This document shows, one piece after another, positions 53,114 through 62,925 of a stretch of DNA of 64,000 bases. Location: assembly GCA_965228215.1 (NCBI GenBank), contig OZ245800.1, positions 2,108,001 through 2,172,000 on the forward strand. Reading direction: 5' to 3'. This DNA comes from Maricaulis sp965228215. Lineage in GTDB: Bacteria > Pseudomonadota > Alphaproteobacteria > Caulobacterales > Maricaulaceae. The position numbers and the translations under genes are program-made. Below the pieces are notes generated by a model. It did not search any database. It was not told the DNA's origin and worked only from the letters and a program-made list of their open reading frames with translations. Within the stretch, counting starts at the first letter, position 1; each line of letters opens with the position of its first letter.

Positions 53114-53944
53114 CTAGCGCTCGCGCGTTACCCGGATGGCGCGGCTGCGGCCATTGATGCGCAGCAGATAACTGCTGACGGCGGCACGCTGGATCTCTGC
53201 GGTCATGTTGTCGCGATTGCGCGGCAGGGTGACGGCACGGCTATCCACCTGGCGCCAGACCTGGCCGTTCTCCATATGGAAGCGGTAGTTGTTGCGGCGG
53301 ACTTCCTCGACCCGTTCGATCTGCATGCGCACGACATTGACGCGGCCATCATCGCGGCGTTCGAGGATCTCGACGCTTTGCGGCGCCGGTTCCGTCTCCT
53401 CGGCGGCCGGAGCCGGTGCTGCCGGAGCCGGAGGGGGCGTTGCAGGCTGGTGGGCGGGGGCTGCCGGCTGTTGCGGCTGCGCGGCCGGGGTTTCGACCTG
53501 GGCAAGCGTGCTTTCTGCGGCCGGACGTTCCGGCGCTTGCGCGGCTTCTGCAGCAGCTTGCGCGGCGGCCTGTTCCGCGGCCTCGCGTGCGGCAGCGGCT
53601 TCGTTCTCGGCCACCACACCGGCCAGCGCGTCATGCGTGGACGGCTGTGTGGACCGGTTCATGAAGGGCAGGGACAGGCGCGGCAGGCTGGGCATGTTGA
53701 AGCCGAAGGAATCACCTTCAAACGCCTCGACATCCTCACGCGTCACCACGGCGATTTCGCCGGAATTACGCGCCTCGGCGAGTGCCACCGAGCGCTGGTC
53801 GAAACAGGCCAGGCGCTGTTGTGCATCCGCAATTCCGCGGCAGACCAGGATGGAATCGACCGGATCATCGGACTGTGCCGTCGCGGCCGGAACAGCCAGC
53901 AGGGCCAAGGCCGATACCGCGAGAGAATACCGTTTGATCATCAT
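53114..53944 (-). CDS. periplasmic protein with CxxI...RLxCxD motif (copy 1)
   Basis: 276 aa. Signal peptide MMIKRYSLAVSALALLAVPAATA. VCRGIADAQQRLACFD (Cys35, Cys46) is a motif found in many small secreted proteins. Then an Ala/Glu/Gln-rich helix (110-150), a Pro-rich linker, and a C-terminal module MENGQVWRQVDSRAVTLPRN. The gene next to it (53958-54563) shares both ends but lacks the long linker. Role unknown. Confidence 0.65.
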   Translation of the reverse strand: MMIKRYSLAVSALALLAVPAATAQSDDPVDSILVCRGIADAQQRLACFDQRSVALAEARNSGEIAVVTREDVEAFEGDSFGFNMPSLPRLSLPFMNRSTQPSTHDALAGVVAENEAAAAREAAEQAAAQAAAEAAQAPERPAAESTLAQVETPAAQPQQPAAPAHQPATPPPAPAAPAPAAEETEPAPQSVEILERRDDGRVNVVRMQIERVEEVRRNNYRFHMENGQVWRQVDSRAVTLPRNRDNMTAEIQRAAVSSYLLRINGRSRAIRVTRER

Positions 53945-53957
53945 GCCACTCCGCTCA

Positions 53958-54563
53958 CTAGTTGATGCGTTCCGCGCGGAACCAGCGTCCGCCGTTCGAC
54001 AATTGCAGGAAATAGGCTCCGAACGAGCCGGAGCGAATGGTGACGGTCAGGTCATCCATGTCGCGCGAGCGCGGGCGCTGGACCCGTGTGCCGTCGGTCT
54101 GGCGCCAGACCTGTCCATTAGCCAGGACGATCTGGGCCTTGTCGCGATTGGTCAGCGAGAATTCTGCAACGGCGAGATTTTCGATTCGGTCGATCGAACC
54201 GTTATCATTGCGGGTCACGACGCGGTCGGGCGAACCGGCCTCCGGCTCGGACACGGCCAGGTCGGTCTCTGCGTCATCATTGCCGAAACCAGGCAGGCCC
54301 GGCAGGCGGAAACCCGGGATGGAGAGGCCAAACGTGGCTTCTTCGGCGGACTCGATCTGGCCGCGGTCAACGGCCACGACCTCGCCGGATTCCGTCTCTC
54401 CGCGGAGCGCATCCACAGCGGCATCCAGACAGGTCAGACGTTCGGCATCATTGGGAATATCGCGACATTCAAAGAGGGGCGTCAGGGGCGAGTCGGCACT
54501 CTGAGCCGTCGCCGGCGCAACAATCAGCACGGGCGCAATCAGGAAAAGTAATCGCACGTTCAT
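53958..54563 (-). CDS. periplasmic protein with CxxI...RLxCxD motif (copy 2)
   Basis: 201 aa from the ATG at 54563 (GTG at 54569 is possible). Signal peptide MNVRLLFLIAPVLIVAPATA. FECRDIPNDAERLTCLD and LANGQVWRQTDGTRVQRPRS match copy 1 (NGQVWRQ), so tandem duplication. 13 bp separates them. The pair interrupts the opp genes. Function unknown. Confidence 0.65.
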   Translation of the reverse strand: MNVRLLFLIAPVLIVAPATAQSADSPLTPLFECRDIPNDAERLTCLDAAVDALRGETESGEVVAVDRGQIESAEEATFGLSIPGFRLPGLPGFGNDDAETDLAVSEPEAGSPDRVVTRNDNGSIDRIENLAVAEFSLTNRDKAQIVLANGQVWRQTDGTRVQRPRSRDMDDLTVTIRSGSFGAYFLQLSNGGRWFRAERIN

Positions 54564-54696
54564 CTTCACCGGATCATCTTCAATCGGAATCCGACTATGC
54601 GCGACCAGTCGACGACTGTCGACCAGTGGATGTTGTTCGGTTAGAACAGGGTTCCATCGTGAATCGCTGGCGTGCGGCACAGGGGAGGCCGAAATC

Positions 54697-56325
54697 GTGG
54701 CTCGCAAGACATTTTTCAATTCCGTTCTCATTTCCGTATCCGCTCTGGCGCTTGTTGCGTGTGGTGGCGGCGCTCCTGACGAGCAGGACACGCGCGTCCT
54801 GCACCGGGGCAATAATGCGGAACCGCTCTCGCTGGATCCGCACAAGGCCAGCGGCACGTGGGAGAACAATATCATCGGTGACATGTTCATCGGCCTGTTC
54901 ACTGAAGACGCGGCGGGCGTGCCGATCCCCGGCATGGCGGAATCCTGGAGCGTCAGCGAGGACGGCCTGACCTGGACCTTCACCCTGCGTGAAGCCTCCT
55001 GGTCGGATGGCGAGCCGGTCACGGCCGAGGACTTCGTCTTCGCCTGGCGCCGCATTGCCAATCCGGAGACCGGTGCCCAATACGTGTCGCTGCTCTTCCC
55101 GATTGCCGGTGTTGCTGAAGCCAGTCGCGGTGAGGCCTCTCCCGACACAATCGGTGCACGCGCTATCGACGAGCGCACGCTGGAAGTCCGCCTGGTCAAT
55201 CCGGCGCCTTATCTGCCGGGCCTCTTGACCCACTACACGACTTTCCCGCTGCCTGAACACGTCGTCCAGGAATTCGGCGATGAATGGGTGCGTCCGGCCA
55301 ATATCCAGTCGAACGGCGCCTACCGGCTCAACGAGTGGCGCACGAATAATTTCGTGCACCTGACCCGCAACGATCAGTTCTGGGACAATTCCAATGTCTG
55401 CCTGGACGATGTCTTCTTCTATCCGACGGTCGACAATTCGGCAGCCGGTCGACGCGTCCGCAATGGCGAGCTCGATCTCAACATGGAATTCCCCGGCCAG
55501 CAGCTCGACTTCCTGCGTCGCGAGATTCCGGACTATGTCCGCGTACACCCCTTCATGGGCACCATCTATTTCTCGGTGAACACCACGCGTGACCAGTTCA
55601 TGGACGCCAATGTGCGCAACGCGCTCGGAATGGCGATCGACCGTGAATTCATTGCGAACGAAATTCTCCGCGCCGGCCAGACGCCCGCCTATAGCCTGAT
55701 CCCGCCGGGGATCGGCAATTATGCCGGCGGTGAAGACGTGGCAGCGCGGTGGGCCGGCACGCCAGTCGAAGAGCGTCGCGAGACGGCGCGGGGCCTGCTG
55801 GAAGCAGCCGGCTATGGTCCGGATAATCCCTTCCGTTTCGAATACACCTACCGGGCAACCGGCGATAATCCGCGCATCGCGCCGGTCGTCCAGAATGACT
55901 GGGCCTCGATCGCGGAGTGGGTGCAGCCGGAACTGATCGTCAACGACACGCAGATTCACTACGACAATCTGCGCGCCTCCGACTTCCAGGTCGCCGATGG
56001 CGGCTGGATCGCGGACTATAACGACCCGTACAACTTCCTCTTCCTGGGCGAATATCGGTCCATTCCGATGAATTATTCGCGCTACAACAATCCGGAATAC
56101 GACCAGCTCGTGACGGATGCGAACATGGAGCAGGATCTGGAAGTGCGCGGGCAGATGCTGGCGGCGGCCGAGCAAATGCTCATCGACGACATGCCGATCA
56201 TCCCGATCGTCTACTACGTGAACAAGAATCTCGTGAACCCGCGAGTGACCGGCTGGGAAGACAATCTGGTGAACATTCACCGCTCCCGCTATCTCTGCTT
56301 CGCGGACACCGCCGCGACCGAGTAG
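54697..56325 (+). CDS. oppA: oligopeptide-binding lipoprotein OppA
   Basis: 542 aa from a GTG at 54697. Lipoprotein signal ending LALVACGGG (lipobox LVAC). SBP family 5 signatures: EPLSLDPHKASGTWENNII, LTWTFTLREASWSDGEPVTAEDFVFAWRR, RNDQFWDN, VRNALGMAIDREFI. Delivers peptides to OppBC. Unlike the usual oppA-B-C order, it lies 1.7 kb beyond oppC. Confidence 0.93.
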   Translation: MARKTFFNSVLISVSALALVACGGGAPDEQDTRVLHRGNNAEPLSLDPHKASGTWENNIIGDMFIGLFTEDAAGVPIPGMAESWSVSEDGLTWTFTLREASWSDGEPVTAEDFVFAWRRIANPETGAQYVSLLFPIAGVAEASRGEASPDTIGARAIDERTLEVRLVNPAPYLPGLLTHYTTFPLPEHVVQEFGDEWVRPANIQSNGAYRLNEWRTNNFVHLTRNDQFWDNSNVCLDDVFFYPTVDNSAAGRRVRNGELDLNMEFPGQQLDFLRREIPDYVRVHPFMGTIYFSVNTTRDQFMDANVRNALGMAIDREFIANEILRAGQTPAYSLIPPGIGNYAGGEDVAARWAGTPVEERRETARGLLEAAGYGPDNPFRFEYTYRATGDNPRIAPVVQNDWASIAEWVQPELIVNDTQIHYDNLRASDFQVADGGWIADYNDPYNFLFLGEYRSIPMNYSRYNNPEYDQLVTDANMEQDLEVRGQMLAAAEQMLIDDMPIIPIVYYVNKNLVNPRVTGWEDNLVNIHRSRYLCFADTAATE

Positions 56326-56367
56326 ATCGCAGCGCGTAATTTGCGCCACGACTACGCCAAGTATTGA

Positions 56368-56415
56368 CCCCCTGACGCGCCCGCCCGAAACTGCCCGGGC
56401 TCGGCGCTCAGGGGG
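56368..56415 (+). promoter_or_regulatory. hairpin that occludes the DUF3667 ribosome-binding site
   Basis: CCCCCTGA (56368-56375) pairs with TCAGGGGG (56408-56415), and with a 1-nt bulge the stem continues GCGCC with GGCGC (56377-56381 with 56403-56407). AGGGGG is the Shine-Dalgarno of the gene starting at 56421. Could also be an oppA terminator without T run. Confidence 0.5.
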
Positions 56416-56420
56416 TAGTC

Positions 56421-57656
56421 ATGTCTGGTAGCGATTCCATCACGGACGGGATCATCGCGGATTCCGCAGGTGGCGAACTCGCCGATGCGATCCGGAATTC
56501 CAAGCGCAAGAAGCGCAATCGCGAAAGCGCCTTCCAGTCCCCGACCGAAGATGGTGTCTGCTCGAATTGCGGCACCAAACTGTCCGGCCCGGTCTGCCAT
56601 AGTTGCGGCCAGACGGCCGACGGCTATCACCGCCCGGTCTGGGAATTGTTCGCCGAGGTCTTCGACGGCCTGTTCGGTGTCGAGGGCCGCCTCTGGCGTA
56701 CCGTGCCACCGCTCATGTTCCAGCCAGGCAAGCTGACCCGGCAATATCTCTCGGGCGTGCGCGCGCGATATGTCCTGCCCTTCCGGCTCTATCTGACCGC
56801 CAGCATCCTCTTCTTCATCGTGTTCTCGGCGATGACGAGTTTCGAGAATATCGGCGAGCCCGGAGACGTGGTCGACGCCGAGGCTGTCCAAGAACAGATG
56901 GACGATGCGGCCGACGCCATGGACCAGGGGCTGGCGAACATACCCGGCCTGTCAGATGAGGAGCGCGCTGCCGCGGTCGAGGCGATGCGCGACCAGGGCG
57001 TCAATCTGAGCGAGCTGGATGCGCTGAACGAGGATCCTGCGGTCCGCGAGGCGCGCCAGAATGCCTGGCGCGAGGAGACCAAGCTGGAAATCCGCCGGGC
57101 GCTCCTGCCCGAGGATTATCCCGAAGAGGCGGACACGACCGACGGCGAGGCTGCCGTCGTCGACATGGAAGACGGGGTCACTGTCAGCGTCAGTGATGAT
57201 GTGGGAGATCTGCCTTACTGGATCCGGGAACGTCTGGCCGATCAGGCGGGCAAGATCATTGACGACAATGGCGCGGCGATGATCGAGGAGATGTTCGAAT
57301 GGGCGCCGCGCCTCATGTTCCTGCTCCTGCCGATCTATGCGCTCCTGCTGGCCGTGACGCATTTCTACAAGCGCGGCTATTTTCTCTACGACCACCTCGT
57401 GGTGTCGCTGCACTTCCACGCCTACATCTTCTTCCTGTTCGTGCTCCTGTTTGTGCTGGCACCCGTGATCAGTGGACTGGGTGTGCTGATCTTCTTTGTC
57501 TGGTCGAATTACTATCTCTACCGGATACACAGGGTGGTCTACAGCCACGGACGTTTCTCCTCCCTGCTGCGGACGATCTTCATGGATTTTGTCTATCTGA
57601 TCATCCTGATGTTCGGCATGTTCGCGCTTCTGATCATCGGCGCCTGGAATGCCTGA
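56421..57656 (+). CDS. DUF3667 membrane protein with zinc ribbon
   Basis: 411 aa. Zinc ribbon CSNCGTKLSGPVCHSCGQ near residue 47-63, then the DUF3667 region (PVWELFAEVFDGLFGVEGRLWRTVPPLMFQPGKLTRQYLSGVRARYVLPFRLY) with a helix at about 120-142. An acidic periplasmic or cytoplasmic insert of 130 residues follows, then four C-terminal helices. Function unknown. Confidence 0.85.
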   Translation: MSGSDSITDGIIADSAGGELADAIRNSKRKKRNRESAFQSPTEDGVCSNCGTKLSGPVCHSCGQTADGYHRPVWELFAEVFDGLFGVEGRLWRTVPPLMFQPGKLTRQYLSGVRARYVLPFRLYLTASILFFIVFSAMTSFENIGEPGDVVDAEAVQEQMDDAADAMDQGLANIPGLSDEERAAAVEAMRDQGVNLSELDALNEDPAVREARQNAWREETKLEIRRALLPEDYPEEADTTDGEAAVVDMEDGVTVSVSDDVGDLPYWIRERLADQAGKIIDDNGAAMIEEMFEWAPRLMFLLLPIYALLLAVTHFYKRGYFLYDHLVVSLHFHAYIFFLFVLLFVLAPVISGLGVLIFFVWSNYYLYRIHRVVYSHGRFSSLLRTIFMDFVYLIILMFGMFALLIIGAWNA

Positions 57657-57690
57657 CCCGGCCTGACTGCAAGCCTGCATCTCCAACAAA

Positions 57691-57716
57691 AAAGGCCCGC
57701 CGGATGGCGGGCCTTT
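57691..57716. terminator. bidirectional terminator between DUF3667 and sppA
   Basis: AAAGGCCCGCC-GGAT-GGCGGGCCTTT, an 11-bp perfect stem with A runs on one side and T runs on the other. Confidence 0.9.
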
Positions 57717-57737
57717 TCCGTTGAGGTCTTTGGGACC

Positions 57738-59522
57738 CTATTTCGGCGTGGGTGCCGTGGTGCGCAGCTGAGCGCGGCCATCACCCATCTGCTGGCGCGC
57801 CTCGATAGCGGCCCGCACTTCCGGCATTTCCATCAGCGCGTTGAAGCGCGCCGCAGCCTCGGCGGATTCAGCGGAGACACCGAAGAGTTCAGAGAAGGCC
57901 TCGAACGGGGTCAGCTGGCGCGGGAAGCGGCGCATACGAACGCCTTCTTCCGGGGCAATGCCGGCCAGTTGCTTGGCGACATTGACCGCATCGCGGTAAC
58001 CACCGATCTCGTCGACCAGACCCAGATCCAGCGCCTGGGCACCCGTCCAGACGCGGCCGCGTGCGATCTCCAGCACGCGTTCCAGCGGCAGGTCACGGCC
58101 ATCGGCCACGCGCTGGGTGAAGTCCTCGTAGATGTCTTCCATCTGGCCGCGATAGGACTGACGCTGGGTGTCCGTCCATTCCTGCTGGCCGGAGAAGGCC
58201 GAGGCGTATTCACCGCCGACGGCGATCGTCTCGACATTCAGGCCGACGCGGTCATACGTGCCTTCCAGCACGACCTTGCCGCCCAGCACACCGATCGAGC
58301 CGGTGAGCGTGGTGGCGTGCGCCAGGACGTAATCCGCCGGAGCGGCGATGTAATAACCGCCGGAGGCCGCAACCGAGGCCATGGTGACGACCACCGGCTT
58401 GCCGGCTTCCTGCGCACGCTGGATGGCGTGCCAGATCTGGTCGGAGGCAATGGCCGATCCACCACCCGTATCGACGCGGACGACGATGGCGCGAACCTCG
58501 TCATCATCGGCAGCCGCCAGGATGGCTTCGGACATGAAGTCGCCGCCGATCTGCTCACCGCCGCCGAACGGGCCGGCGTCGGCCGTGCCGGTCACGATGG
58601 CACCCTGGCCCTCGATCAGGGCGATGACCGGATCATTGCTCCAGGCATCCATCTGCGCGTTGTAGTCGGAGATGGCGACAAACTCGGCGCCGGCTCCGGC
58701 ACGAGCGAGCGCGGATTCGCGGGCCTCGATGACATGACCGAGCTGATCGATCAGGCCGGCTTCAAGCGCGGTCTCGGCAGTGTGCGGAGAGGCTTCGAAA
58801 ATACCGCGCAGGTCGGCGTCTTCCATGTCGCGATCGTCCGCGATCTCGGCCACGGCCGTCTCGTAGATCGAGTTCATGTAGGACTCGGTCGCCTCGCGGT
58901 GCGCGTCGGTCAGACCGCTCTCCGTGTAGGTATTCGCGGCGTTCTTGTACTCGTGGAACTGCTCGAATTGCGGCACGGCGTCGAATTGCGAGAACAGGCC
59001 GCCGAGGAAGGTGATTTCGGAGGACAGGCCGGCAGCGGTGAAGCTCGCCGTGTCCTGCAGCCAGATCTCGTCGGCACCGGCGACGGCGAAATAGCCGGTC
59101 ACGGACGTGCCTTCAAAACCCTGGGCGTGCACCGTCACGAATTTGCCGGAGCTGCGGAAATCCTCGATCGCGCCGCGTAATTCCTCCGCCATGCCCGGAG
59201 ACATGCCGAACTCGTTGGCACGGATGAAGACACCCTGCACCCGCGGATCGGTCTCGGCATTCTGCAGCGTGCTGACAATATCAACGACCGGCAGCGGTTC
59301 GGAGAAGGCAAAGGCGGACCGCGTCGGCGAATCTAGACGTGCGGTTCTCAGATCGAGATCGAGAACGATCCCGTTTCGGGGCAGGGCCGTTTCCGTCTCC
59401 GCGCCCTGCATGGCCGAGCCGATGAGACCCGCGATGAGCATGAAGACAAGGATAACCGCCAGCACCGAGCCGATGATGACGCCGAATATCGATCCGAAGA
59501 AAGTAATCCAAAACTGTTTCAT
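57738..59522 (-). CDS. sppA: signal peptide peptidase SppA, 67K type
   Basis: 594 aa, the long two-domain type. Start at 59522 gives an N-terminal membrane anchor (FWITFFGSIFGVIIGSVLAVILV). Lys in FHEYKNAANTYTE (first half) and Ser in VTMASVAASGGYYIAAP (second half) form the Ser/Lys dyad. Degrades cleaved signal peptides in the inner membrane. Confidence 0.93.
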   Translation of the reverse strand: MKQFWITFFGSIFGVIIGSVLAVILVFMLIAGLIGSAMQGAETETALPRNGIVLDLDLRTARLDSPTRSAFAFSEPLPVVDIVSTLQNAETDPRVQGVFIRANEFGMSPGMAEELRGAIEDFRSSGKFVTVHAQGFEGTSVTGYFAVAGADEIWLQDTASFTAAGLSSEITFLGGLFSQFDAVPQFEQFHEYKNAANTYTESGLTDAHREATESYMNSIYETAVAEIADDRDMEDADLRGIFEASPHTAETALEAGLIDQLGHVIEARESALARAGAGAEFVAISDYNAQMDAWSNDPVIALIEGQGAIVTGTADAGPFGGGEQIGGDFMSEAILAAADDDEVRAIVVRVDTGGGSAIASDQIWHAIQRAQEAGKPVVVTMASVAASGGYYIAAPADYVLAHATTLTGSIGVLGGKVVLEGTYDRVGLNVETIAVGGEYASAFSGQQEWTDTQRQSYRGQMEDIYEDFTQRVADGRDLPLERVLEIARGRVWTGAQALDLGLVDEIGGYRDAVNVAKQLAGIAPEEGVRMRRFPRQLTPFEAFSELFGVSAESAEAAARFNALMEMPEVRAAIEARQQMGDGRAQLRTTAPTPK

Positions 59523-59760
59523 AAGAGTCCCTCTGACTCGCATACGCGACCGGAAGGGGGCGGATTGCAAGAAGCGGTCCCGCCCGCGTCCGGGTGCTGG
59601 TTCACCGCATAATGTAGGAGCGTGACGGAGACGGGTCGAGGGAATGTCGCCTCTCTCTTCCCGCTATCTGCATGTGTGTGGCTGGGAACACACGATCATC
59701 CCCTCCGGCGGAGGCCGGACAGTGTCACAGAGACTGTTTGGACAGGGATGCGGGAATGAA

Positions 59761-59837
59761 TGGTCGGAGTAGCAAGATTCGAACTTGCGACCCCCGCCTC
59801 CCGAAGACGGTGCTCTACCAGGCTGAGCTATACTCCG
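59761..59837 (-). tRNA. tRNA-Pro (CGG)
   Basis: 77 nt with encoded CCA (59761-59763). Acceptor CGGAGTA pairs with TACTCCG; D-arm GCTC...GAGC; anticodon loop TTCGGGA gives anticodon CGG (codon CCG); T-loop TTCGAAT with stem GCAAG/CTTGC. Confidence 0.95.
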
Positions 59838-60086
59838 AACCGAGGCGCGGCTTATAACGGCTTCTTCCGGACCACGCAACGCAACAAAAACACCCGAACG
59901 CAGCTTTGCGTATTTCTCGCTGTCCCACCTTGCCGGACCCGGTCATCCGGTGCTCCGGCTGCGACGGGTAATAAGGTATGAGCGGGCCGCGGCTGGCGGC
60001 ATCTGCAGTCGAACCGCAAACGGACATTGCATCGATCCGCCCAAGTGGCTATGAAGCGCCCCTCCGCCGCTCGAGGCGGAACCGGT

Positions 60087-60161
60087 TGGGGCGTCGCCAA
60101 GTGGTAAGGCATCGGTTTTTGGTACCGACATTCCCAGGTTCGAATCCTGGCGCCCCAGCCA
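60087..60161 (+). tRNA. tRNA-Gln (UUG)
   Basis: 75 nt with CCA (60159-60161). Acceptor TGGGGCG pairs with CGCCCCA; anticodon arm TCGGT-TTTTGGT-ACCGA, anticodon TTG (codon CAA); T-arm CCAGG-TTCGAAT-CCTGG. Confidence 0.96.
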
Positions 60162-60708
60162 ATTCCTCTCACTCAGCAATTTTTTGCAGCTCGTGACCCG
60201 TCCCGGGTCCGGTCGGCGATGCCGGTATTTCCGTCAAGTTGCGCAAATATTGGTCATAATCTTCACACCTGCGTGACCGCGAAGGGGTGTGGAAAGCGTG
60301 GTCGGCAGGAGCCGATTTTCTACCCACGCGCGAGCTGTGCGATTGCAGTTAATCGCTATACGCGAATCCCTCTAAGAAAAGCGCAGCGTCTGACGCATTC
60401 CGGCCACAAAGATGTATTGATCGTGTCGTAGTGGCAATGTTAGCGTTCGACCGATTTTCAAGCGGCGCGTGCGTGCCGACGAGATGGCGGGCCAACTGCC
60501 ACGGATCATAGGGGTGGGTACAGCAAACACAGTTGCAGTAACCATCCATCCACTAATGGACCGGTAGATCGGCGCTCATGTGGCGGTCTCCGAGCCGCTT
60601 GAACTTTGAGGGTAGGGGGCCATCCGGCAGGCCATTGCCGGACCAGCTACGAAATTAGTTTGCGGTGGACCGTGTATCGGCAACCGCATGACCATTGTGA
60701 GGCGAGAC
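60162..60708. other. 547-bp leader between tRNA-Gln and the DUF3450 operon
   Basis: Lower GC than its surroundings. Contains CATAAT at 60255-60260 as a possible -10-like element, but no matching -35 at proper spacing. No supported coding frame. Small hairpins (GCGGT...ACCGC near 60662-60690) are weak. Probably holds the promoter of the TonB-energising operon. Confidence 0.4.
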
Positions 60709-61494
60709 ATGGTGAACATGAAGACTTTGGTTCGCGCGTCGCTTATGGCGGCCGTTGCGGCAACAGCCCTTGGGGGGGCCGTTCAGGCGCAACAGCTCGA
60801 CCAGACGCTCCAGACTGCACGTCAGTCGACGACTGCCGGCGCTCAGACGCAGCAGCGCATTGATACGCTGGATGACCAGCGTACGGATATTGAGCTCGAA
60901 TACCGGGCCCTGCTTGAGCAGATCGAATCCCAGCGACTGTTCGTTGAACAGCAGCAGGTGTTTATCCGCTCCCAGGAAAACGAAGTGACGTCGCTGCAGC
61001 AGCAGATCGAACGCGTCGACAACATCGAGCGTGACCTCGCTCCGATGATGCGTGAGATGGTCGTGAACCTCGAAAACTTCGTGAACCTCGACCTGCCGTT
61101 CCGCATGGAAGGCGAGAATGGTCGCCTGGCACGGATCGAAGGTCTGTACGAACTGCTCGACGACCCGAACATCTCGCCGGCCGAGCGCTATCGCGTCATC
61201 CTGAACGCCTACGAGATCGAAGCTTCCTACGGCCGTTCCCTGAATGCCTATGAAGAAGAGATCCTGGAAGACGGTATTCCGGTTTCCGTGAACGTTCTGC
61301 AGATCGGCCGTGTTGCTGCCATCCGCGTCTATGACGACGGCCGCATGACGATCCGTCATTCGAATTCCAGCGACTGGGAATCCCTCCCGGGCAGCTATGA
61401 AGCCAACGTCACCCGCGCCCTGCGGATCGCTCAGGAAGTGACGACGCCGTCTGTCTTCCTGGCCCCGCTGCCGGGACCGACGGTCGCGAACTAA
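60709..61494 (+). CDS. DUF3450 family protein
   Basis: 261 aa from the ATG at 60709 (GAGG at proper spacing). Signal peptide (MVNMKTLVRASLMAAVAATALGGAVQA); residues 35-110 form a long coiled coil (TLDDQRTDIELEYRALLEQI); C-terminal part IPVSVNVLQIGRVAAIRVYDD. DUF3450 proteins are encoded with TtpC-ExbB-ExbD-TonB systems and are thought to sit in the periplasm with TtpC. First gene of the operon. Confidence 0.88.
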   Translation: MVNMKTLVRASLMAAVAATALGGAVQAQQLDQTLQTARQSTTAGAQTQQRIDTLDDQRTDIELEYRALLEQIESQRLFVEQQQVFIRSQENEVTSLQQQIERVDNIERDLAPMMREMVVNLENFVNLDLPFRMEGENGRLARIEGLYELLDDPNISPAERYRVILNAYEIEASYGRSLNAYEEEILEDGIPVSVNVLQIGRVAAIRVYDDGRMTIRHSNSSDWESLPGSYEANVTRALRIAQEVTTPSVFLAPLPGPTVAN

Positions 61495-61518
61495 CGGCTC
61501 GGAACGGAGAGTTTAGGT

Positions 61519-62910
61519 ATGAAAACCACAATGAAGATGCTCGCCGCCGCCGTATCCATGGGCGTGGCGCTCACCGCCGGAACCGCTGCTTTCGCGCAGA
61601 CGCAGCCGGCCAATTCGATCAACGAACTTCTCAACCGCGTTCGCACGGACACGCGTGAGGCCAGCCAGGAAAACCAGGCGCGCCTTTCCGAGTTCCAGGG
61701 CGATCGCAACCGTCAGCAGGCCCTGCTGAGCCAGGCCCAGGCCGAGCTCCGCTCGCTGGAGAACCAAGCGGCAAACCTGTCCGCCCAGTTCGAAGCCAAT
61801 CAGGTCCAGATTGACGAGCTCGACGCCGAGCTTCGCCAGCGCCAGGGTGCGTTCGGTGAACTCTTCGGTGCTGCCCGTCAGGCCGCCGGCGAATTTGCCG
61901 CCATCATCGACGCGTCCGCCATCTCGGCCCAGTTCCCGGGTCGTGCTGACGCACTGGAAACGCTGGCTTCCAGCCGGACGCTTCCGACGCGTGCGGAACT
62001 GGACTTCATCTGGCGCCGCGTGATCGAGGAAATGATCCAGCAGCAAGGTGTCGTGACCTTCCAGGCTCGCGTGACCGGTCTTGCTGATGGTGAAACGGTT
62101 GCCGTGACCCGTATCGGTCCGTTCGCAACCTTCTCGAACCACAACAACAACCAGCGCTTCGCTCTGTGGAGCCAGGACGAGAACACGGGCGGATGGAGCC
62201 TGCGTGACCTTCCGGCCCAGCCGCCTGCCAACTTCGTTGCAGCTGCTGGCGATCTCTACAGTGCAGATCCGAACGAGATCGTGATGGGTGTTGTTGACCC
62301 GTCCCGCGGTCCGCTGCTGGAAATCTACAAGGACGTGCCGGACATTCCGGAGCGCATCGAACAGTCCGGCGCTGTCGGTAAGGTCATCATCGGCCTGCTC
62401 GCCATCTCCGCGGCCTTCGGTCTCTTCCGCATGTTCGTCCTGCTGGGTACGCAATCGGCCGTGAACGGCCAGAAGCGCAGCTCCAAGGCCAAGAAGGGCA
62501 ACCCGCTCGGCCGCGTGATGCTGGCTTACGAAGCGTCCCGCGACAAGGACGTCGAGACGATGGAACTCAAGCTGGACGAAGCCATTCTCCAGGAGTCCCC
62601 GAAGCTCGAATTCGGCCTCAACTTCCTGAAACTGGCTGCCGGTATCGCACCGCTGCTGGGTCTTCTGGGTACGGTTACGGGTATGATCAAGACCTTCACC
62701 CAGATCACCCTCTTCGGTACGGGCGATCCGCGCATCATGGCCGGTGGTATCTCCGAAGCCCTGATGACCACGGTGCTCGGCCTTATTGCTGCCATTCCGC
62801 TGCTGTTCATTCACAGCTTCGCCCAGAGCTTCGCTCGCGGCGTCCAGCAAGTGCTTGAAGAGCAGGCTGCAGGCATGGTCGCGCGCCACGCTGAAGAGCG
62901 TCACGGTTAA
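61519..62910 (+). CDS. long ExbB-like protein, TtpC type
   Basis: 463 aa. Signal peptide (MKTTMKMLAAAVSMGVALTAGTAAFA), coiled-coil periplasmic part (30-115) and a folded domain (120-275), then three helices of a MotA/TolQ/ExbB domain: about 288-310, 375-400 (LKLAAGIAPLLGLLGTVTGM) and 418-442. Matches TtpC of Vibrio TonB2 systems. Cooperates with the shorter ExbB next to it. Confidence 0.9.
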   Translation: MKTTMKMLAAAVSMGVALTAGTAAFAQTQPANSINELLNRVRTDTREASQENQARLSEFQGDRNRQQALLSQAQAELRSLENQAANLSAQFEANQVQIDELDAELRQRQGAFGELFGAARQAAGEFAAIIDASAISAQFPGRADALETLASSRTLPTRAELDFIWRRVIEEMIQQQGVVTFQARVTGLADGETVAVTRIGPFATFSNHNNNQRFALWSQDENTGGWSLRDLPAQPPANFVAAAGDLYSADPNEIVMGVVDPSRGPLLEIYKDVPDIPERIEQSGAVGKVIIGLLAISAAFGLFRMFVLLGTQSAVNGQKRSSKAKKGNPLGRVMLAYEASRDKDVETMELKLDEAILQESPKLEFGLNFLKLAAGIAPLLGLLGTVTGMIKTFTQITLFGTGDPRIMAGGISEALMTTVLGLIAAIPLLFIHSFAQSFARGVQQVLEEQAAGMVARHAEERHG

Positions 62911-62925
62911 TCGGAGGAAGTCGCT

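Noticed and set aside
54564..55199. N-terminal extension of periplasmic copy 2 across oppA
   Set aside because: Overlaps oppA on the opposite strand; the signal peptide begins at 54563.
60349..60549. 66-codon minus frame with a Cys-rich start in the tRNA-Gln/DUF3450 gap
   Set aside because: No ribosome-binding site, no recognised motif beyond three Cys, and random composition; may be chance.
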